Assembly: GCA_948146395.1 (NCBI GenBank)
Contig: OX411543.1
Coordinates: 28,039,558 to 28,103,557 of the forward strand
DNA from: Fragum whitleyi
Lineage: Eukaryota; Mollusca; Bivalvia; Cardiida; Cardiidae
DNA length: 64,000 nucleotides
Reading direction: 5' to 3'
In this document: piece after piece, positions 36,101 to 45,100 of the stretch
Layout: every line of letters begins with the position of its first letter
Numbering within the stretch: position 1 is the first letter of the stretch
Translations under genes and position numbers: made by a program
The notes under the pieces: generated by a model
The model's database searches: none
Told to the model about the DNA's origin: nothing
What the model saw: only the letters and a program-made list of their open reading frames with translations

Positions 36101-39100
36101 TGATTTTCAAAGTTTCAACTAAATAACATATAGAGAAATGACCTCCGCCCATAAAATACATATTTTCCATCCAATCACAATAATTTTTTATAGACTGATA
36201 AAGGTTCACTCAAGGATCATTCCAGTGAAATTTGGTTGATATCCATCAATTAAAATCTGAGAAAATGATTTTCAAAATTTCCACTATATAGCATATAGAG
36301 AAATGACCTCCGCCCATAAAATCCATATTTATCATCCGATCACAATAATTTTTGGTAGACTGATAAAGGTTCACTCAAGGATCATTTAAGTCAAATTTGG
36401 TTGATATCCATCAATAATATTCTGAGAAAATGATTTTCAAAGTTTCAACTAAATAATATATAGAGAAATGACCTCCGCCCATAAAATACATATTTTCCAT
36501 CCAATCACAATATTTTTTATAGACTGATAAAGGTTCACTCAAGGATCATTCCAGTGAAATTTGGTTGATATCCATCAATTAAAATCTGAGAAAATGATTT
36601 TCAAAAATTCCACTATATAACATATAGAGAAATGACCTCCGCCCATAAAATCCATATTTATCATCCGATCACAATAATTTTTGGTAGACTGATAAAGGGT
36701 CATCCAAGGATTATCCATGTAAAATATAATTAGAATCCATCAATTAGAATCTGAGAAAACTGACTTTTTACCATATTTGGAAATTAGCCACGCCCATTTA
36801 AACCATGTTTTTCATTGGATCAAAATTTCTTGAACAACTTTGAAAGAGAGTCACCCAAGGATCATTCCTGTGAAGTTTGGTTGAAATTCATCCAGTAGTT
36901 TCTGTGGAGAAGATTTTTAAAGAAAAAGTTTACGACCGGACGCACGCACGCACGGACGGACGGACGGACGCACGACGGACACAACGCCATGACAATAGCC
37001 CCAGTGGCTTTCAGCCAGTGGAGCTAAAAATAATAAACAAACAAGAGGTAAGTTATATGAAGGCTTTTTTTTTAATTTAAAAGGTTCTGTGTCTTCAAAA
37101 AGTGTTTGAGCCATTTCTTAATGTTGAAATAAAAAAGCATTTTAAATATTTTTGGCTTGACACCAAAGATGGTAATAAAGCTTCTCATAGACAAGAAAAG
37201 ATGGCAGCCTATGAATTAATGAGGAAAATTCCTTTTGTAAAAACGATTGCATTTATACATATAAGCGTCACAACAGGTGATGTTTAGCTATGAGATCTCA
37301 GACCATAAGCAGCGATTGACACTAACTACATTGGACTCCTTACACATTACATAAAGCAGTCCAGGCTCAGTAAAGAGTCTGATTTTTCTTAATGGGAGAA
37401 CATTGTGGAAATAAGAAATTGCTTGTTGCAAGCAATTTCTTCTTTTCCACAAGTTTCTCCTTCCACAAAATACTACTAGATGCCATCAAATGTTTTATTC
37501 AAAAACTTTTGAAATGAAAAGATATACAGTTTAGGCTTCAGAGTTGAAAAGGAAAATGCCCTGTGAATTTGTTTTTTAAGATACATGTATTCTAAAATAA
37601 CCCTAGGAGTCCATCAGACTCCTCAGTAGCAAAAAGAAGAAGTTTCAACATGTAATCACAGAGTCTTGGACTCCTCGACACTCCTTAGTGTTGAAGATTA
37701 ATCGATTATAACTGATAATTATATGCAGTTGGTTTGGACTTCCAATTGTGATAATCCACTAAGAAATTTCATAATCGATTAATCAGTTCCTAACATTATG
37801 TATTGTTTTCAAAACCAACATTCATTTGATTGCTCAGCATGAAACAGTTGTAACTGCCTATATGTTTATAGGCAGTTACAACTGTTTCATGCTGAGCCAT
37901 AATGTTGTTTGAAAAATCTGCAGAAAGAGTCTTTAGGTCATGAGTTTTAACTAAACTTTCTCATTCATTTCTTCAAAGGATGATACTGGGAATGCCGTAT
38001 TAATTTCTAAGAAAACACTTGTACAATCGATCATGAGTTGATTTGCTCTTCCAACTAAAAACCAATTATCGATAGTGATATGAAACTGATTGCCCAACAC
38101 TAGCGTCGAACCCTAGTAAGCACCGCTGTATTGACTATTGACCTACCTCGGAGTGTTTTCATGTGTGACACAGCCATTCTGAGAATAGTTAGTTTGTCTG
38201 GTTTTCGGGCCAGCGTAGAACAAGTAGGAACCATATCACACAGCTCATTAATGTATGATGTCATCTTGTTTCGACGTCTTCTTTCAATTTCGCAGTGACT
38301 CTCTCTAGAGTAGGTAGGATATCAAATGAATTGATATTTAACAAATCCATGGCTCTGCATGAAACAGTTGTAACTGCCTGTATGTTTATAGGCATTTACA
38401 ACTGTTTTGCACTGAGCCATTGATATTATAATATAGCCTACCTTGCCGAAGTGAAATAACCACATTGAATATACAGTCAAACCTGTTTAAAGCAAGCACC
38501 CAAGGGACATTAAAACAAGAGTGCCATAGTCACAAAATACGCCGCCACTTTGCTGCTGTTTCACGAAAAATAATTGTAGACACTACTTATTTTGACAGAA
38601 CCAAATTCAAAATGACCAAGTTTCATTTAAATCAAGACAAAAAGTTAGGAGGAGTTACCTTCACAAGGCTGCAATTTCAATAAGCCCAATACACTAAGTT
38701 TTAAGGGGGCATAATTCAGGGAAATAAATGAGTCATAAAATCCTTGATTCATGTACATCTACAAATTATGGTGATGACATTGACCAAGTTTCATTTAAAT
38801 AAAGACAAAAAGTAAGGAGGAGTTGCATTCAAAAGGCTGCAATTTCAATAAGCCCAAGATACTAAGTTTTAAGGGGGCATAATTTAGGGTAAAATTAATG
38901 AACCATAAAATCCTTACTACATGCTCATCTACCAATTTCAGTTATAACTCAGCCCAGAAACTCAGGAGGAGTTGCGTTGACAAGAAAAGTGGACGGACAT
39001 TCAGCCCCAGAAACTAAGTTTTTAAGGGGCATAACTCAGGCAAAAATCAACGAACCATAAAATCCTTCCATCATGCACATCAACCAATCGAGGTGATAAT

Positions 39101-42100
39101 TTTGACCAAGTTACAAGAAGATCCAGCCAGAAACTTAGGAGGAGTTGCGTTGACAAGAAAAGTGGGCGGACCTACGTACGGACAGATGGATAGACAGAGA
39201 AGATGAGGTCATATAAAAAAACACTTGCTTAAGACATGTTCTTGTTTTGAAACAGGTTAATTTCAGTTCAAATTGTGCATTTGGGAACTCGATGGCCACT
39301 TGCTTAAGACAGGTTGCTTGCTGATTGCAGATGGCAGCTATGACAGGTTTGCATGTATTTCATATTACACAGGGGTATTACACTAGTGGAATAAACATGC
39401 AAATGAGATCAGAGTGTAGATCAAAGCTATTTTATTGTTGTGAAAATGTTGTTGTTAGTGATGTGATTACACATGGTGATAAATGTTTTTAAACTCGTCA
39501 TCTAAAACTGATAAAAACCTTGACCGACCTCGTTTTTATCTGTTCATAGATGACTTGTTTAATAAATGTGGTACCAGTATTTTATGACCATTCATTCAAT
39601 ATCTTCTATATCAGACTGTAAAGCAGGGTTAAATAGCTAGAGTTTTATTTTCACTAATATCCACTAATATTAGCTACTGACTGAACACTTTAAATTTAGA
39701 ACATATCTTTATTTAAGTATAATATAAACACAAAGATCAACAAGAGATGTTTGTACAACATTTATCCCCCCCCCCCCCCATAAGACCAGGTCAATGGTCT
39801 AATCTTTGTTAATTAATAAAGGACAATAACTCAAGAATATTAGTAGACTTATGGTTCTTGTTCACTGCACTTCTCCTCAATGAGATCTATCCACTTTTGA
39901 AGTTTCATTATTCTTGCTTGCATACTTTTTGAGATATGCTCTGGACAAAAGAAAGATCTTTAGACAACCAAGAGCCAGACGGATCAACCCACCTACTGAA
40001 TAACCGACAAGTTTGACGCAATATACCCCTTTTCTTTGAAGGGGGCATAATTATCAGTTATTTACAAAAAATACTGCTCACCTAGCAAATTTTTCCTTGT
40101 CTGTCTGCTCTGATGTGGCATATACGCCCTGACTGTCTTCATCATCAGAACTAAAAACAAATGATTACAACCCTTATAATCCTTCTTTTTGATTTATTTT
40201 TACCCTTACTGTTCACAACATAGTCTTTGAAGACTCTACACAAAGCTTAAGTAGTCAGTATAGACTATGATCAGCCAGCAAAGAAATGCAGTCTGATAAA
40301 ATTCAAAACTGTCTCCACAATTTATGGCAATTAGTCTCAAACAAAAATTCAAATCAGCACCATAAAGATTAAAATCAAAGTATTAAAACTAAAAACAAAC
40401 TAGAGCTGTCATCAGTCTTATTTAAAAACAATGCAAAGTGAGTTTTACTCAGCATGTCAAGGGATAAGTCTTAGGTCAGGAAAGTTTTTTGTATGTATTT
40501 TTCTATATTTCAACTGGAACCCTCTTTTCTTCATCCTTTATGTCCACTTTGAGTGGTCACTGTCAAACTGTTGTAAGCTAGTATAAATGTATAGGCACTT
40601 ACAATAGTTTTGCACTAACCCCTACAAAATATTATCACATATTGTTCTAGAAAAAAATAACTTGCTAGTAAAAATGACAGTACTTAAGAATATCTACAAA
40701 CTTATGGCTTCTCAGATGTCATGTTATTATCATTTACCATGAATAGAAACTTAATCATCCATTCTGCTGTCTCAGAACTGGTGCTTAGAATCAAATCTGA
40801 TGACCTCAATTCATCATACTCATGGCTGGGAGTTAATAAAACTACTTAATGGACAAATAACTTAATGCTGGTTTTGTCGATCAAAATCATGCATTCTGAT
40901 GAAGAAATGTTGGATTCTTTTAATCCACGATTTTTCCTCTGGCAGGGCGGAGCCTAAGTAACGGGTTGATGCACTTAAGGTTAAGGAAAATCAGCTTTTA
41001 TTCATTATTATTTACTTCTAAAGATAGTAGACATTATAAACGCGAGACCATTAAGCGTCGGTTGGTAAACAAACCCTCGTAACTTCAGCTTTTTCAAGCT
41101 TGTTATTCCACCTTCACATAAAATTATCTCAAAATATTTGTTCGAGTCTGCTGGATCCAATTTCTTTTTTAAATGATTGTAAATGTTTTGGACTCTTCCC
41201 AGACGGTGGATTTTCATGTGACATGACATTTTTATTCAATACAGAGTAACAGATAGTAATAGCATTGTAACCCCCCTCTTATCTGTAACTCTGTATTAGC
41301 ATTTTAGACAAAACTTACTCTCTGCTGCCTGAGCCTCCTTTCCGTTTTTTATTACTCTTCACACTGTCAGGGGTCCCTGAAAGTAAATACAATTAAACTT
41401 AATCAGTTCTTAATTGTTTTCAGACAGATTTTTGAGATTTCTTTAAATTTAAACCAATTATCACTTGATTTTTTGCATTTTGTGCTATTGAACGTCATTT
41501 CAACTAAGCCAGTGATGATGATTCAATTTGTTTATTTTGGGGTTCAATGCCACTTTTAACTTTATTTTCAGTTTCAGTCATATCACAGGGCCTGGACACC
41601 GAACCATAGATGACACTGTCATAGTACAGTTGGTAGCGCATCTGACTGCCAACTAGAGGTCCTGGGTTTGATTGATTAATTGAATGGAGTTTAAAGCCGC
41701 TTTCAACATTATTTCAGTTATATCGCGGCGGCTGGAGGACCTAACAATGGATACCTGGTATTTCTCTCACCAGTACAACCATCACATTCTTTCCTAGCCT
41801 CCAGCTGCTATCTCACATGGGTCTACCATTATCAACCCATTGGTGAGAGACAAATAGTCGGAAAGAATGAGTGCCACCGTCAGGGATCGAACTCCTGGGT
41901 TTGATCCCCAATGGCGGCACTCATTCTTTCTGACTATTTGTCTCTCACACTTTCAAGTGAGCATACATGCATAGTCTCAAGAGAGTGTATACTAGCAGAA
42001 ACATTATACATGTACTGTTTTAAAAAAAACATAAATCATCCTTGTTATGCTTCATTTCGATGGCTCTGTGTGAAACAGTTGTAACTCCCTATAAACATAT

Positions 42101-45100
42101 AGGCCCTACAGTTACAACTGTTTTGCACTGAGCCAGCGATAGGGATAATTCCTGCTGTAGATAAAGTCAGGCTGCATATAATAAGCAGTTTACACTATTT
42201 GAACTTTTTGTAGGAATTCAATTTTCTCCTGAAATAATAGCCCATAAATCTAGAGCTTGCAGCTTTCAGCCTTATTTCTTTATTTTAAATTTCAGTCAGC
42301 AATCAAGAACACAGGTGTTATGACACTGTTTTTAACAGTAAAAATTTAAAATTAATCAAAAATGACATGAGAAAATTATAAATAAAGGTTATCAAATTTT
42401 ATAAACGTTAAAGGCAAAACTTTCAACCAATGAAAATTTCAAGAAGGCCTTAGTTGCCCAATAAAAAATGACTCAGCTGAGTTTACTGTCTCTATTAACC
42501 CTTGTCATGCTGAATAAATTTTAGCTAAAAATTTCCCATCAAAATCAAAGGGCAAAAAGCACTGAAAGTCCCAACTGTAGGTCAACTTTTGTTTAAAAAC
42601 TAAATCTATTGACAATTCTGGTTTGAAAATGAGAAACATGTGGTGTAGGCTAACATCAGACTGCACTTATGTGCAGGCTGATGTTTGTCTATAGCTCCTG
42701 CCAAAGCAGGAATATTCCGGGTACAGCATGACAAGGGTTAACATTTAAGAGAAAAGATTCAATTATGACAAGAAAGTGAAAATGCCAATGCTATGGACTA
42801 TATGCAATGCTATGGACTATATGCGTGGTGTTGAGTACATTTACAACTGTAGTTTGGTGCCAGTAAATATGCTATACTATACTTTTTCATTGTGATCTAT
42901 TTTCACAAGTATTTTAATTCATACTGTTTGAAATAAAATGCTGTAAAAACTAGCATTAATTTCAAATTAGAGAGAACAGTATTATGAAATTGATGAGTTT
43001 GTTTGTTTGAATGGGGTATAAAGCCACTTTAACAATCTTTCAGTTTTATCTCAGCAGCTGGATCAACTAACAATGGCTTCCTGGTATTTCTCACACCAGT
43101 ACTACCATTACATCCTTTCCTAACCTCCAACTGCTATCCCACATAATTCTATGATTATCAACCGATTGTTGGGAGACAATAGTCAAAAAGGATGAGTGTT
43201 GCCGTCTGGGCGTCAAACCCATGACCTCTACATTGAAAGTCAGACATGCTACCAACTGCGCTATGATGACATGAAATTGAAAAGCATGGAACAATGGCAA
43301 TGTTCCAAGATATGATCCTGTGACATACTTTTTGACACCAGATTAGCAAATTTCAAAATAGTCCAAGATTTCATCAAGACAATTATTAACCAGTTTACAG
43401 GTTTAGGTCTGGAAACAAGAGGATGGTCCTTGATCGCTCACCTGAGTCTCTAGGATCACTGGGACATCACATCAATTAAAAAGGCAGATGTCATAAAGAA
43501 GATCATTTCTACATAAGACCAAGTTTCACAAAGATTTGGCCATATTTGTGGCTATTAGAGATATTTCAAGTAAATTATCATTAAGACTCCTTTTCCTGTG
43601 ATATGGCATGAATCCTTCCCATTTTCAACAGAGTTCATTCTTGTGACCTGGCAAACATTTTGACCAAGTTTCATGAAGATTGGACCATATTTGTGGCGTC
43701 TGGAGCTCTTACAAGAAAATTGTCATTTTGGGCCCCTTTTCCTGTGATATGACACGGATCCCTCCCATTTTCAAAAGAAGTCATCCTAATGACCTAACAA
43801 ATATTCTGATCAAGTTTCATGATGATTAGACCATATTTGTGACTTCTAGAGTGTAAACAAAAAAATTGTCATTAAGGCCCCTTTTCCTGTGATATGGCAC
43901 GGATCCTTTCCATTTTCCATAGGCTTTATCTTTGAGACCTGACAAATATTCTGACCAAGTTTCATGAAGATTGGGCCATATTTGTGGCCACTAGATTGTA
44001 AACAAGAAAACTGTCATTAAGGCCCCTTTTCCCATGATAAGCATCCTTCCCATTTTCCATAGGAATCATCCTTGTGACCTTGCCAACATTCTGACCATTC
44101 TGATATGGCACGGATCCTTCCCATTTTTAAAAGAAGTCATCCTCATGACCTAACAAACTTTCTAACAAATTTTCATGACGATTGAACCATATTTGTGGCT
44201 TCTAGACTGTAAACAAGAAAATTGTCATTAAGGCCCCTTTTCCCATGATATGGCACGAATCCTTTCCATTATAGTAATTTTTACAAGGGACCACCCAAGA
44301 AATATTTCTGCCAAGTTTGGTTGATTTTGACTCAGAAGTTTAGGAGATGTCGTTTAAAACAAATTGTTGACGCTGTGACGGACAGATTGACAAACGGAGA
44401 GAAGGACATTGATAGATCACAATAGCTCCCTTGAGCACTTCGTGCTCAGGTGAGCTAAAAAGGTAGCTTCTAGAGTGTCCAAAAGGTTTTTCTCAGATTT
44501 GACACTGTGACCCAGTTTTTTTACCCCTTTTGGAACTTGTCTGAGATTTAATGAAGATGATAATTCTGACCAATTTTCAGGTTGATTGGACAATAGAAAC
44601 GTGGCCTCTAGAGTGTCCACAAAATATCTTGATGCAGATGAGGGACATTACATAACAGACATAACACAACTCTTTAAGATCACCTTGAGGATAGTATGTT
44701 CAGGTTAGCTACTACGTTTTAAATGGGAAATACATGGGCATAATTTCTCCACATGTCCCTTGATAAAAGATTATTTTTAACATGTCCAGGATCAAGAAGA
44801 ACTTGTCTGTAAATAAGAAAATCAATCAATTTTGAGAAAACATTGTTTTTAAAGAAGAACATGCTGGCTTTCACCAATTTCTTCATTAAAACAATGTTTT
44901 CTAGCCTTTGATATTAACATTATGATAATCAATCTCTTAGATCTGTTTAGTACCATTCTGCTATTTGTCCAGGTATTTGTCCATAGACAAGTGGGATAGA
45001 AGAAAGAACTTGTACGCAGGTAGAGAAACCTGTGTCTAGCAAGTTGGGCATGGGAATTTCATAAAAAGAAACATAAGAAGAGGTAAGGCCAGTCTAAAAT

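Noticed and set aside
38147..38304. Possibility that the bHLH-PAS gene is ARNTL/BMAL or CLOCK
   Set aside because: The basic region and the [20 protein letters not shown] block are ARNT-type; BMAL has KRRRDKMN and lacks that block.
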